The notes under the pieces: generated by a model
Databases searched by the model: none
What the model was told of the DNA's origin: nothing
What the model saw: only the letters and a program-made list of their open reading frames with translations
Part shown: positions 10,717 to 20,635 of the stretch, piece after piece
Position numbering within the stretch: the first letter of the stretch is position 1
Layout: every line of letters starts with the position of its first letter
Made by a program: the position numbers and the translations under genes
From: Haematobia irritans
Lineage: Eukaryota > Arthropoda > Insecta > Diptera > Muscidae
Direction of reading: 5' to 3'
DNA: 64,000 nt
Assembly: GCF_050003625.1 (NCBI RefSeq)
Contig: NC_134398.1
Coordinates: 112,878,145 to 112,942,144, forward strand

Positions 10717-10958
10717 TGCGCTTTACAGACTATCAGTTATTCCGGACGGAATATCGGTGTTTGTAAAGAATCTTACAGAGTGTCGGATCGATACGACTTG
10801 TCGGCGATGACTAAATAATCGGTAAATGTGTTATCGATCCCATAAGCATGCAGCACTATCGATTATGTCTTCGGACTTAACATATAATGTGCACAATATA
10901 TGGGATATGTTCGACACGAGCACTGTCGTCCGGAATAACTGATAGTCTGTAAAGCGCA
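10717..10958. mobile_element. MITE with perfect 32 bp inverted repeats
   Basis: The first 32 bases (TGCGCTTTACAGACTATCAG...) are the exact reverse complement of the last 32. TA flanks both sides (10715-10716 and 10959-10960). Sister family A copies at about 14725, 29620 and 48735 lack the insert. The 242 bp element has no open frame. Confidence 0.88.
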
Positions 10959-11102
10959 TAATGTAAAGATGATATTACTTGAGTTTTGTTGTGTATACAT
11001 GAGCGTGGGGTTGCTTTTATTTGTGTTCATTTAGTGGTTTGTGTGTGTGTTTGTTATTCGCGGATGGTTTATTTGGCTGGATGAGGTGTTGTTTTCAATA
11101 AA

Positions 11103-11518
11103 AGGGCTGTTTCCTTTTAGCACTGGATACCCTAAGCCGCGAAGGACTAAAAGAAAACAGAGTACTCGTTTATCCAGGACATCTCCATAAATATGCAACA
11201 CTGTCATCAGCTGTTTAAAAATAATCACAGAAATGAAGTGAAATCTTACATTTTTAATGTATGAAATGCTGAAATAGTAATAAATATTTACTGCTGCGAT
11301 TATTTACGACACTGTACCACTTTCGATTTCATGTTTTTCGATAAATTAGTCACAATAAATTGCTATTGTAAATTAAAGAAGCGCCACTTTATCAAAATAC
11401 AACCTGGCAACACCGGCGCGACTTGCACTGATGAGATGTTCTGGATAGAACACCAGTGCAACGATGTTCTGGATAGCGCATACAAATGTTGCATCCAGTG
11501 CTAAAAGAACACAGCCCT
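11103..11518. mobile_element. PIF/Harbinger-like MITE
   Basis: Ends AGGGCTGT ... ACAGCCCT, with TTTTAGCACTGGAT repeated inverted just inside, define a 416 bp element. The flanking AAA on both sides is consistent with a 3 bp target-site duplication, since the empty site in family A reads CAATAAAGGCAC. PIF/Harbinger is the best match for GGGC-type ends with 3 bp duplication; this is an inference. Confidence 0.7.
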
Positions 11519-11523
11519 AAAGG

Positions 11524-11876
11524 CAAAGATTATAAAAGAGGAAGATGGGAGATTGGCTACTGAGCACATCAAACCATTTACCACATTAGTTTAATACTCG
11601 AACCAAACGCGTATACGACAAGTATTGACATAGCATTAAAATGCACATAAAAAGAAATTAAGAGCACGAAATAAATTTCCATAAAGGGGAAAATGTAATT
11701 TTTTTTGTTGTTGCCTAAAATTTATCATTGTTTCATTAAGAAAATTAAATTTTTCATTTAAAAAATAAAAACTAAAAACAACTAAAAGGTTACAAACATG
11801 TATTAAACTAATCTGGTAAATGCAACATTTGGTATGACGCAAGCCAATCTCCCATCTTCCTCTTTTATTATCTTTG
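11524..11876 (+). mobile_element. hAT-like MITE, left arm of palindrome
   Basis: This 353 bp element has inverted ends CAAAGATTATAAAAGAGGA / TAATCTTTG type and a perfect 8 bp duplication CCTAAAGG at 11516-11523 and 11877-11884. The left duplication includes the last three bases of the Harbinger-like MITE, so this insertion came later. It is the reverse complement of the element at 11920-12272. Confidence 0.85.
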
Positions 11877-11919
11877 CCTAAAGGCACATGTGTTTTTGTT
11901 GTTGTAGGAATGTTTTGGC

Positions 11920-12272
11920 CAAAGATAATAAAAGAGGAAGATGGGAGATTGGCTTGCGTCATACCAAATGTTGCATTTACCAGATTAGTTTAATACATGT
12001 TTGTAACCTTTTAGTTGTTTTTAGTTTTTATTTTTTAAATGAAAAATTTAATTTTCTTAATGAAACAATGATAAATTTTAGGCAACAACAAAAAAAATTA
12101 CATTTTCCCCTTTATGGAAATTTATTTCGTGCTCTTAATTTCTTTTTATGTGCATTTTAATGCTATGTCAATACTTGTCGTATACGCGTTTGGTTCGAGT
12201 ATTAAACTAATGTGGTAAATGGTTTGATGTGCTCAGTAGCCAATCTCCCATCTTCCTCTTTTATAATCTTTG
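11920..12272 (-). mobile_element. hAT-like MITE, right arm of palindrome
   Basis: This is the same 353 bp element as 11524-11876, inverted, with 43 bp between them. Translated minus- and plus-strand readings through the arms are identical over more than 80 residues, so the arms are nearly identical. The flanks do not form a duplication (GTTTTGGC versus GTATAGTT). About 45 bp of family A sequence expected on the right is missing. Confidence 0.85.
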
Positions 12273-12455
12273 GTATAGTTGGCGTTGGCGTGGGCTGTTG
12301 CATATTTTAAGCATATATGCAACAAGGGAAAAGGGAATATAAAGGCATGGAATATTTTGGATTTTTGAGACATATATTTGTTTTTGTTTATTAAACCTTT
12401 TAAATGAAGGTTATTAATATTTTATCGGTAGTTTATAAAAAAGTTATTAAGAATA

Positions 12456-12910
12456 GTTGTTGTTTTTTTGATTTCAGCTTAAAACCATACATTGACCAAA
12501 CTACAAGTGTAGCTTAAGAAGAGGAAGCACGCTCGAAATAAAACCCAGCCAACTTCACTCAAATCGATGATTTGAAAGTGGCAAAGGAAAAGAGAGATGG
12601 TTGTACGAATTTATTTCGGCATAAGCCGGCTATCAATGTAAAGCCTTTTTTCGGAGGGTTCAAGTGTGGTTTATTGTTGGGTTTAATGAACTGCCTGAAT
12701 TTATTCTGATAATTGGTTGATAGTTTTGCTGCAAGTAGAGGATGCTGATGAGGAATGTGGTAATTCCGAAACGTGCGTCCATCCAACCATCTTGCAGTCT
12801 ATAGGGCTTTGCCCAAATAAATTTGACAAACATTATTTTCCTCTGTTGGTTAAGCTACACTTGTGTTTGGTCAATGTATGGTTTTAAGCTGAAATCAAAA
12901 AACAACAACA
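12456..12910. mobile_element. foldback-type element with about 60 bp inverted ends and 13 bp TSD
   Basis: The ends are GTTGTTGTTTTTTTGATTTC... and its near-exact reverse complement, extending about 60 bp to the motif AAGTGTAGCTTA. The direct repeat GTTATTAAGAATA flanks it at 12443-12455 and 12911-12923, and family A without the insert reads GTTATTAAGAATATTTAGG. The interior matches the decayed repeats at 54640-55620. The combination of long inverted ends and a long duplication fits no common class. Confidence 0.8.
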
Positions 12911-13736
12911 GTTATTAAGAATATTTAGGAAAATATGTTGAAATTGAAAGTGTATTGAAATTTTTAGTATTCAATGTAAAAAAATAATATTCAATTCCAG
13001 ATGAATTTTAAAAATTTTTGTTATATCTCAGCGTATAGTTTAATCATTGGTAAGTATTTTTTTAATATGACTTTCTTTTAAAAGAATATTTTTAATATAC
13101 ATTATTATTTGTTAATCATTATTATTTATTTTTTTTTTTTTTTTTGAAACCAGTTTAATGTTTTTCTTTGTTGTAAAAGCAATATTTAATTTCAGAGCAA
13201 TTCCAGGTGGATTCGAACAAATTTAAAAAAATACAGAATTGGTAAGTTTTCTTTTAAAAATTGGATTCCTGTCAACTAGAATATTTACGTTTTTATGACC
13301 TTTTTATCATCAAAATTAATGTTTTTAATACCTTATTTTAGTATTTCTTTAGTCATTTTTTTTTGGAAAGAAATGTATTATTTTTAATGTAAAAGACAAA
13401 TATTTAATTTCAGAATAACCCATTAAAAATTTTGAAAAATTGTTAGTACTCCTTTGCTTGTAATTTAATAGTGAATTGAATTTTCCCGTTAAAATTCAAT
13501 AATGTTGTCTTCCAAAAAACTATATGTTCTTATGTGAACATATAATATGTGTGGAGACATTTTGAACCCAAAAATATTATATGCTTAGAAGAATTTTCTC
13601 CCAAAGAAGATTGTGCTCAAATTTTTTTTTCTGCCTAATTGTATATTCCCTCACATTTTCTCACTTTTTCTGTAATACAAACATTTTAGAAGAAATTATT
13701 ATATTTTATAATTTTTTTTTTTAATTTTACCTTTTG

Positions 13737-13803
13737 TCGGACGGGGATTCGAACAGCGGACCACACAGTTTGTAAACCAGCACACTAACCACTGGCCTAC
13801 GTA
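13737..13803 (-). repeat. tRNA-like sequence, TAC-anticodon-like type
   Basis: On the minus strand it has a B-box-like GTTCGAATCCC and an A-box-like CAGTGGTTAG, with a TTTACAA loop in the anticodon position. It pairs head-to-head with the tRNA-like sequence at 13932. The arms are too degenerate for a working tRNA. Confidence 0.6.
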
Positions 13804-13931
13804 GCTGTTATGGTCATCAAGAGATAATTATCGTTATAAGTTATATTTATATAGCATAGCTTGCGGCGCCCACGAGCCGATGCCAACATAACATTGTTTA
13901 ACAACATAACATTGTTAAACATACATTTGTT

Positions 13932-14002
13932 GGCAGCGTGGAGCAGTGGTTGGTCGTCCGCCTTGCGTGACAGGGACCTGGGTTCGATCCCTGCTTCGAC
14001 CA
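13932..14002 (+). repeat. tRNA-like sequence, TGC-anticodon-like type (degenerate)
   Basis: It contains GAGCAGTGGTTGG and the B-box GGTTCGATCCC, followed by a T-rich stretch. Better-preserved copies elsewhere have CTTGCAT in the anticodon position; this copy has CTTGCGT. Confidence 0.6.
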
Positions 14003-14853
14003 ACACCATTTGTTTTTTAATATATTTTTAACATATATTCCAGATACGTTCGGAAGTTCCCGAAAAGGTGTTCAGCATTACATACTATTATATTAAATTT
14101 TTACTACGAAATTGTAAAGTGTGTTTTACACAGAAAAAAAAGTGTCTCGTAAATTTAAGAAGATTTTTACAATAATTTATTACAAGAATTTTCCAGAATT
14201 TTAGTTCATTTTTCGTATCTTTAACGAAAATTAACTACTCGAAAGGAAATTTTACAAATTTTAAGTAGCAATCGTTTAGTTCATAGCCTACAAAATACGA
14301 TGGAAATTTCCTTAAACATTTTCTTAACTGGTAGTTAAAAATTCTTTCGCCATACTATAAAACTACTTATGAAATGTAAAATACTTTCTAAGTAATAAGT
14401 GTAATTTACTATAAAGAGTTTTTGTATGAGAAAATATTTTTTTACGAAAATTGAACTTGAAAGCGGATAGCAATTTCTTACTGGCAATTCCTATAGTTAA
14501 TAATAGTTGGTACAACATTTGTCAATGAAATATTTTTAGTTCACATGTAATTAAATTTATAGACATTTTCGTCAAAAATGGGTAGATATCATTTCATGAA
14601 GTTTTTGCTAATTTTAAGTTAAACGTTACATCGTTCTTATACTGATATGCATTTAAGAGTATTGTTTTTAGAGTAAATTGTGGACAGATGCGATGAACTA
14701 ATGCATAGTACACAGATCTTTCTCGTCAAAGTGGAATATGTGTAATGTAAAGATGATGTTACTTGAAATTTTTTTGAGAGAGCATGCAATGCAGTAATGA
14801 GAAATGGTAGCGAGTGATGGGGATGTTGTGTATATCTGAGCATGGGGTTGTTT

Positions 14854-15036
14854 TTATTTTTGTTCTTTCAGTGGTGTGTGTGTGTTTATTATTCGCGAAT
14901 GGATTATTTGTCTGGATGAGGTGTTGTTTTCAATGAAGGCACATGTGTTTTTGTTGTTGTAGAAATGTTTTGGTTTTGCTTGGTTTTGTTTGGCATGCTT
15001 CAGTTGTATAGTTGGCGTTGGCGTGGGCTGTTGCAC
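14854..15036 (-). CDS. small conserved open frame of family A (60 aa)
   Basis: The product begins MQQPTPTPTIQLKHAKQNQA and ends PLKEQK. It differs from the copy at 48436 by a few substitutions and a shorter (TH)n stretch. It has no signal peptide or membrane segment, and it is highly polar. No function can be proposed. Confidence 0.3.
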   Translation of the reverse strand: MQQPTPTPTIQLKHAKQNQAKPKHFYNNKNTCAFIENNTSSRQIIHSRIINTHTPLKEQK

Positions 15037-15318
15037 CTTTTTAGCAAGTGTGTGACAAGGGAATATAAAGGTATGGAATATTTTGGTTTTTTTTTTGAGA
15101 CATATATTGGTGTTTGTTTATTAAAACTTTTAAATGAAAGATATTAATATTTTAGCGATGAGTTGTACAATGGCGAAGTGATGATCGGTAGCTTAGAAAA
15201 AAGTTGTTAAGAATGTTCAATATTTAGGAAAAAAATGCTGAAATGGAAAGTACATTGAAATTGTTTTATCTAATTTAATTTTTATTATTCAATGTAAACA
15301 ATAAATATTCAATTTCAG

Positions 15319-16418
15319 AGTAACTCCAGATGAATTTGGAAAATTGTTTGTTACACCTCAGCGTATAGTTTAATTATAAATAGGTAAGTGTTCTTTTAAA
15401 AAATAATATTCTTTATGTATATTATTATTTGCTAATTATTATTATTTTTTTAACCTGTTTCATGTTTTTCTTTTTTGTAAAAAACTATTTAATTTAAGAG
15501 CAACCCCAGATGCATTCGGGCAATTTTTTATATTTCTCCTCTGCGTATAATTCAATAGAGAAGTGGTAAGTTTTCTTTTAAAAATTTGCTTTCTTTTCAC
15601 TAGAATATTTATGTTTTCATGACCTTTTTATTATTATCAAAATTACATGTTTTTAATATTACTTTAACTTATTTTAGTATTACTTTAATCAAATATTTTT
15701 GGAAACCAATTTAATATTTTTAATGTAAAAAACTAATATTTAATTTCAGAATAACAATTTGGAAACATTTTTATGAATTGGTAAGCTTTCTTTAACATTT
15801 TTTAACCAGAATATTTACTTTTCTTATGCATATTATTTCTTTAATTAGATTTTTTGGAAACCAATTTAATGTAAAAAATAAATATTTAATTTCAGAGTAA
15901 CCCCAAATGAATTTCGACAACTTTTTAACCTTAGTGTACAATATAATAGAGAATTGGTAAGTTTTATATTAAAACTTTGGCTTTCTTTTAACAAGAATAT
16001 TTATTGTATCATGTCCTTCACATCGATAACAACACAATTTTATGAGTTAATATATTACTTAATTCATTAGTTTTCTAATTGTTTCAGGTACAAACTTATG
16101 AGGTACGTTTATCTAAGAAAAGTTGAATTCCTTATACCATTTAATAAAATGCCCCCAAATATGGTAAGTTATAAGCTAATTTAAAGATCTAAAAAATTAT
16201 ATTTTATTACATGTTAATTTTTAACAATTTTCATTATTCCTTCCATTTTTTTTCAGCAAGATATGTGAAAAATATACTTACGATGAATAAAAAACTAAGG
16301 AAAAGTCAAAATGTCCAAAAGCGAGTTAAAATAAATTACTTTCTTGTTCCACGTGGTCATAATTTTCATTCACAAAAACATTGTATTAAGAACTTTCACC
16401 ATAAGTTTTTGCAATAAA
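15319..16418 (+). other. serial exon-like blocks with splice-like borders (family A copy 2)
   Basis: Six blocks are seen. They are 15319-15383 (65 bp), 15499-15565 (67), 15750-15780 (31), 15896-15956 (61), 16088-16163 (76) and a last block from 16257 that ends with AATAAA at 16413-16418. Five of the six have a TTTCAG-type acceptor (the second has TTTAAG); each internal block ends directly before GTAAG. Spacers of 93-184 bp are typical of dipteran introns. Blocks two to four share the core GTAACCCCA...GAATTTG...AGAGAATTG, and their introns also share sequence. Lengths are mostly 1 modulo 3, so serial inclusion would change frame each time, and the frame needed across blocks four and five contains TAG. 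The array therefore looks like a non-coding or regulatory transcript, or a decayed gene. Confidence 0.55.
16211..16417 (+). other. open frame across last exon-like block of family A
   Basis: A frame through the last block reads RYVKN..., NKK, and VPRGHNF, ending just before the polyadenylation signal. Two other copies (33222-33352, and the minus strand at about 46340-46470) keep a related frame containing VPRGHNF. In the splice order proposed, however, the upstream block would enter in a different frame. I treat it as a possible relic of coding sequence, not a gene. Confidence 0.25.
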
Positions 16419-16828
16419 GTACTTTTGCTTAAAGAAAGTTTTTTTTTTTATTGTATGAAAATTTTCATAATAGTAAAACGGTTTGTTCTTCCTTTAATTA
16501 TTTAATTTCTCTGTACTGTGGAATGATTGATTTAAAAATAGTTTAGTCGTCAACATTTTAAAGAGACTGTTAACCAATTTTTATTATCGCGTTTCCCAAC
16601 AAATAAGCAAGTAAACCAAAATAATACAGACTTTTTAACTTAGTAGGGGTATATAAATCTTATGGTGTTGTAAAAATGAACTAAAATACAATGTTATAGA
16701 TTAACTAAAATTTAAGGGAATTATAAACTAGACAAGTTGAAAAAAATCTTAAGGGCTAAATCATGGTCAATATTACTACAGTTTAGTTCATTTTGCAATG
16801 GAAAAGGGTTCACTGTTTTTTCAGTGTA

Positions 16829-17000
16829 TAGAAAATTTTGTCAAAATTTTATTTCTATAGAAAATTTTGTCACAATTTTATTTCTAGAGAAAATTTTGTT
16901 AAAATTTTGTTTAGATGAAGTTTCTACGCAATCCATGATGGAGGGTACATAAGCTTCGGCCTGGCCGAACTTACGGCCGTATATACTTGTTATAACATGC
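16829..17000 (+). repeat. DINE-like terminus with 29 bp AAAATTTT repeats
   Basis: Three copies of a 29 bp unit containing TTTCTATAGAAAATTTTGTC are followed by TTCGGCCTGGCCGAA and TTACGGCCGTATATACTTGT. The same order occurs at 31882-32503, the end of a longer DINE-like element. Confidence 0.6.
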
Positions 17001-17442
17001 TTTTTCATATTTGTAATGGGTAATTTTAACTTTTTTGGTTTCAAATCGATTAAAAACAGTTTAAGAATGTATAAAATGGTACAAATTATTTAAATTTTCT
17101 CGAAAAAAATGCTAAATCCAATCTGAAAAAATTGTGAATTTTTGAAAATATTTGAGGTCAAACGTTTCAGACAAGCGTTAGAATCCATTAAAAATAATAA
17201 AAAAGTTTAAAAATTATTTATTTGACAAAATATCACACAATTGTTTAATTTACATCCAAAACATTGAATTCAGATCACACCTAAAGAAGTGATGCAAATT
17301 CAGTGCACCGGCTGTTGAAATGGAGGACTTCCGTCCTATGACAAGCCCATGTTAAATTCATCGCTTCTGCGTCAATTTGCACCACTTTCGGATCCAAAAA
17401 GAACATTTTCATTACTTTTTTGGCGACGCTTTTTTTGCTGGG
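17001..17442 (+). mobile_element. family C fragment
   Basis: The block matches 53745-54191 over its length and ends GGCGACGC ... TTTGCTGGGA. Only the right part of the element is present. Confidence 0.6.
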
Positions 17443-17449
17443 ATACTTT

Positions 17450-17744
17450 ATATAGTCAGAAAAAGATATTATATATTATATATAGCAATCAATACCACCT
17501 TCATAACAATCAAATTCTATATTTGGCAATAAAGTTGAGTTTCTTAAGCTCCTGAAAGTCTAATCCTAATTTTTGTTTAAATTAAACTTAATACTGTTCA
17601 AAATGAAAAAAGCACTAAATGAAAATGCCAGAAAGGACCAAGTTGGTGCTTTTTTTTGAAAAGCCACCAAAAAGGCAATTTGGTGCTTTTTAGAAATCAA
17701 AAAGCACTAAATTTGGTGCTAAAAGCACCAAATTGGCATCACTG
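17450..17744 (-). mobile_element. family K (hAT-like) fragment
   Basis: This is the reverse complement of 60338-60600, including the GGTGCTTTTAGCACC palindrome and the end GGCATCACTG. It is truncated at the internal side. Confidence 0.6.
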
Positions 17745-18009
17745 CAAAAACCTTTATATATTCTGTATTCTGATTTGATATGACTCATAAAGGAGTATCA
17801 AGTTAAAGTTTTCTTATTTTAATCCGTAGTCGGCTTAAGATAGCAGACGAAATGCAAGCCAAACAACAACACTAACACTAAAAGCCAAACATTAAATTGA
17901 AAATTCTGTGTATGTAAGAAAAAAAACAGTTTTCGGGGGTTGAAAATCTATGAGAGTATCGAAGAGAGCAATCTTTATTTTGCGCTCTCATTAGCTAACT
18001 CTCACAGAC
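17745..18009. other. unassigned region
   Basis: I see no gene or repeat family with support here. Confidence 0.4.
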
Positions 18010-18212
18010 GAATTAAGTAAAAATTTTCTTATTTTAACTCCAACCAAGCTTAAATCAAACTTTAAGCACTTGAATTGCACAAATAAGCGCACTTTGTACT
18101 TAATATGAGTATAACTTAGTATTTGCGTACTTAAAATGTTCATTGCGGATTCAGGCTAGAAATAAGAATTTGAAACTTGGTTTTAGAAGTCTACTTTTCT
18201 TTGGGTGTATTT
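18010..18212. repeat. family J fragment
   Basis: The segment matches 56003-56097 in inverted orientation (TTGAATTGCACAAATAAGCG, ACTTAATATGAGTATAACTT) and ends in CTTTGGGTGTA, the J terminus. Confidence 0.5.
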
Positions 18213-18560
18213 TGCAAGTTTTTCGAGACTCATAAAATATGACCAGATCGGTGAAAAATATATATGGCAGCTATATCTAAATCTGAACCGATTTTTTCCA
18301 AAATCAATAGGGATCGTCTTTGAGCCGAAACAGGACCCTATACCAAATTTTAGGACAATCGGACTAAAACTGCGAGCTGTACTTTGCACACAAAAATACA
18401 TCAACAGACAGACAGACGGACATCGCTATATCGACTCAGAATTTAATTCTAATCCGTATACTAAAAGGTTGGTCTATGATTACTCCTTCTTGGCGTTACA
18501 TACAAATGCACAAACTTATTATACCCTGTACCACAGTAGTGGTGAAGGGTATAATTTCAT
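18213..18560. mobile_element. DINE-1/mini-me-like element
   Basis: It has the pyrimidine/purine core AGACAGACAGACGGACATCG, the unit ATATGGCAGCTATATCTAAA, and a terminal palindrome formed by TTATACCCT and AGGGTATAAT. Mini-me and DINE-1 elements of Diptera share this layout and are regarded as non-autonomous Helentron relatives; the assignment here is by resemblance. Confidence 0.55.
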
Positions 18561-20115
18561 ATTTCAGGTATAGTTTCATATTTTTGGTCTGAGAATACAT
18601 TCAATTGCCTTTCGACATAGAGAAACCAAAATCAATTTTCTTTCGTTTGAAGTACGAAAGAAAGCTATCGTCCGATATACAGAAAAAGGGCATTAAAATA
18701 AGCTGTATTACAAATGCCGATATCACAAAAACAGGTAAAGTTTTTTTTATAAAATTCAAGAAATACTATTGTACATAATTAATTTATTTCACTTGTTAAA
18801 AAATGGAAGTTTAAAGGAAATCATCGGAGTTAGAACTTGCAAGAATGTCTTTAGCTTGAACTACTTGTATTTGAAGAAGGCTCTCGATATTACAAATGTA
18901 CCAAATAATCAAATAATCAAGTATTAATATCTAGAGTTCCTGAATTTAAGTAGCTGATCTATAGCACCCTTACTGAATATACCAGCCTTATCACATTATT
19001 GCAGGAACAATAAAGGTAGCTCCTTTCTCTATGGCGAAGACTGATGGAGTTTTCATTTATGATTTTTTTTTTTAATTTTAAGGAACTTACTACTCAACCC
19101 AATGGTTCTACATCGTATTAAATTTACATTCATTACATCGCAATTAATCTTCTCCACATCAGAGTGGCCTACTGGCCCTCCCAAAAGCGTCTCCCTAGAT
19201 CACTATGGCCGACAACGGATGGAAGTGTTTTCAAAAGCTACTTTTTATCTATTTTCATGTTCGAAACATTGTGGCAAGTGTATTGTAAATGGAAGGCTAC
19301 CACATTACCAACTGACAGACGTGAACCACTTGACGAATGGGAAAAAAAGTTATGCCATTTGGTGGCCACAATTTAGTAGTTTTGAATATTTCTCTTCTCC
19401 TTTGCTAATTACAAAATGTAATTAATTTTGAACTCTTTGGGTTTCTGGTTTTCCCAGTTTCTTGTGTGGCGTCTTTGCTTCGATGGAAGTCGAAGACGAG
19501 AAAGAAACCTTTAAAAAATACAGAAGCTAATTTGGCATTTATGACGACCATCAGCCGAAACAGAATGATAAATGACCAAAACTATTAAATTGGTAGTTTG
19601 TTTAATTCAGATCTTAACGAACTTTGTATGTCGGGAGCCTAGCTGAAATTGTGATTATGAAACAACCCTATGTTATATATTTTCGCAGTGTAAATTCGAT
19701 TTCTTTTCGTTCATTAGTTGAAACTATAATTTGCATAAATACTACAATGTATTTGATTAAGATGAGGTGGGAAATGTATTATGTCTTTCTATTCATCTGT
19801 TGCTCAAATCAACAACAGCTAACATCATTATAAGGAATGATAAGTCTCTCTATTAAATCGTCATAATTTCTGTTGGATATTTTCATAAACCGTTTGATAC
19901 ACCAAAGTACTGAAGTATTATTATATCATACACTCAAAATATTACAGATTTTTTAATCTGTTAGATTTACACAGAAATTTCGTTAAGATTAATATACTAG
20001 CCGAAACCGGCCCGATTCGCTGCATCTTCCTGATTTTTAAAAACTGAAAGATTATTTGTTCAAAAGTATCGCATTTAAATCGAAGTACTTCTTTAGGGAA
20101 TATTTTGCGTTAACT
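18561..20115. other. unassigned region with a possible coding island
   Basis: No repeat match is seen in the window apart from short AT tracts. The stretch 19160-19380 is less AT-rich and contains two overlapping frames; one reads TLPTDRREPLDEWEKKLCHL before a stop. I do not recognise it. It may be a fragment of a host exon or of an unfamiliar transposon. Confidence 0.3.
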
Positions 20116-20635
20116 AACCCAGTAAAAACAAATTTGGAAGTTGTTCTAAAGGCACAACTTCAAAAGCACGTCCAAAAATGTTCATCCAAAGATGTCCTTT
20201 TTTAAATTCCCGAGTAAAAATTGAGAGAACTAGTTAGAAAATTGGTAAGATATGATTATATCTAATTGCAATAGAATAAGATCTGATAAGATCTCAATAT
20301 TGGCCTAGATCAAATGCCTTAGATATAATTGTATATAGCCCTATATGTAGATAGATTTGATGTTGGATCTTGTCATATATGGGATTATATCTAGTTACAT
20401 CTAATTAAAAGTAAACAATATTTATTTATATCTCATCATATTTGGTTAGATCCCAAATGATTTTAATTAATTGTTTATGGGTAATTTTAACTTTTTGTAT
20501 AAAGTATGTTAAAAACAGTAAAAATTAATAAAATGGTACAAATTATTTAAATTTTGTCGAAAAAATTATCAACCTTTTCAATTATCAATATTGGAGGTCA
20601 AACTACAAGCGTTAAAATGTATTAAAAATTATAAA
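20116..20635 (+). mobile_element. family C copy, left end and part of interior
   Basis: It begins CCCAGTAAAAACAAATTTGG and GAAGTTGTTCTAAAGGCACA, as in the C copies near 52356 and 53468, and continues with the TTTTTAATG...TAATTTTAACTTTT interior block. The GGCGACGC end is missing. Confidence 0.5.

Larger units (their letters stand above)
10480..13478 (+). mobile_element. family A fragment, copy 2a, packed with insertions
   Basis: Family A sequence starts at TGGTAGAAAATTACC and ends in an exon-like block at about 13478, with both termini missing. It contains five inserted elements: 10717-10958, 11103-11518, 11524-11876, 11920-12272 and 12456-12910. Exon-like blocks, each with TTTCAG or a similar acceptor and GTAAG, are at about 13010-13075 (weak acceptor), 13195-13245 and 13413-13478; the last has lost its donor. 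Confidence 0.7.
13490..14128. repeat. family B fragment with tRNA-like pair
   Basis: Family B sequence with the divergent tRNA-like module (13737-13803 minus and 13932-14002 plus). It is cut on the right by family A copy 2, inserted at TA 14127-14128. Confidence 0.65.
14129..16826 (+). mobile_element. family A element, copy 2 (complete, 2698 bp)
   Basis: This is the best copy of the family. The ends are CACAGAAAAAAAAGTG and its imperfect inverse CACTGTTTTTTCAGTG, and TA lies on each side (14127-14128 and 16827-16828). The TA duplication is supported by copy 4. That fits Tc1/mariner-type mobilisation, but no transposase is present. The left 1 kb holds a small conserved frame on the minus strand. 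The right 1.5 kb holds six exon-like blocks and a polyadenylation signal on the plus strand. Other copies are 150-8795, 10480-13478, 25172-27862, 29052-33785 and 45385-49314. Confidence 0.85.

Noticed and set aside
11636..12160. Two overlapping frames on opposite strands with identical protein ends
   Set aside because: They are mirror readings of the two arms of the palindrome, not two genes. The shared protein is only evidence for arm identity.
16088..16163. Protein-coding reading of exon-like block five joined to block six
   Set aside because: The block is open in one frame, but it stops three codons into the next block. The frame needed in block four has a TAG, so a spliced protein is not supported.
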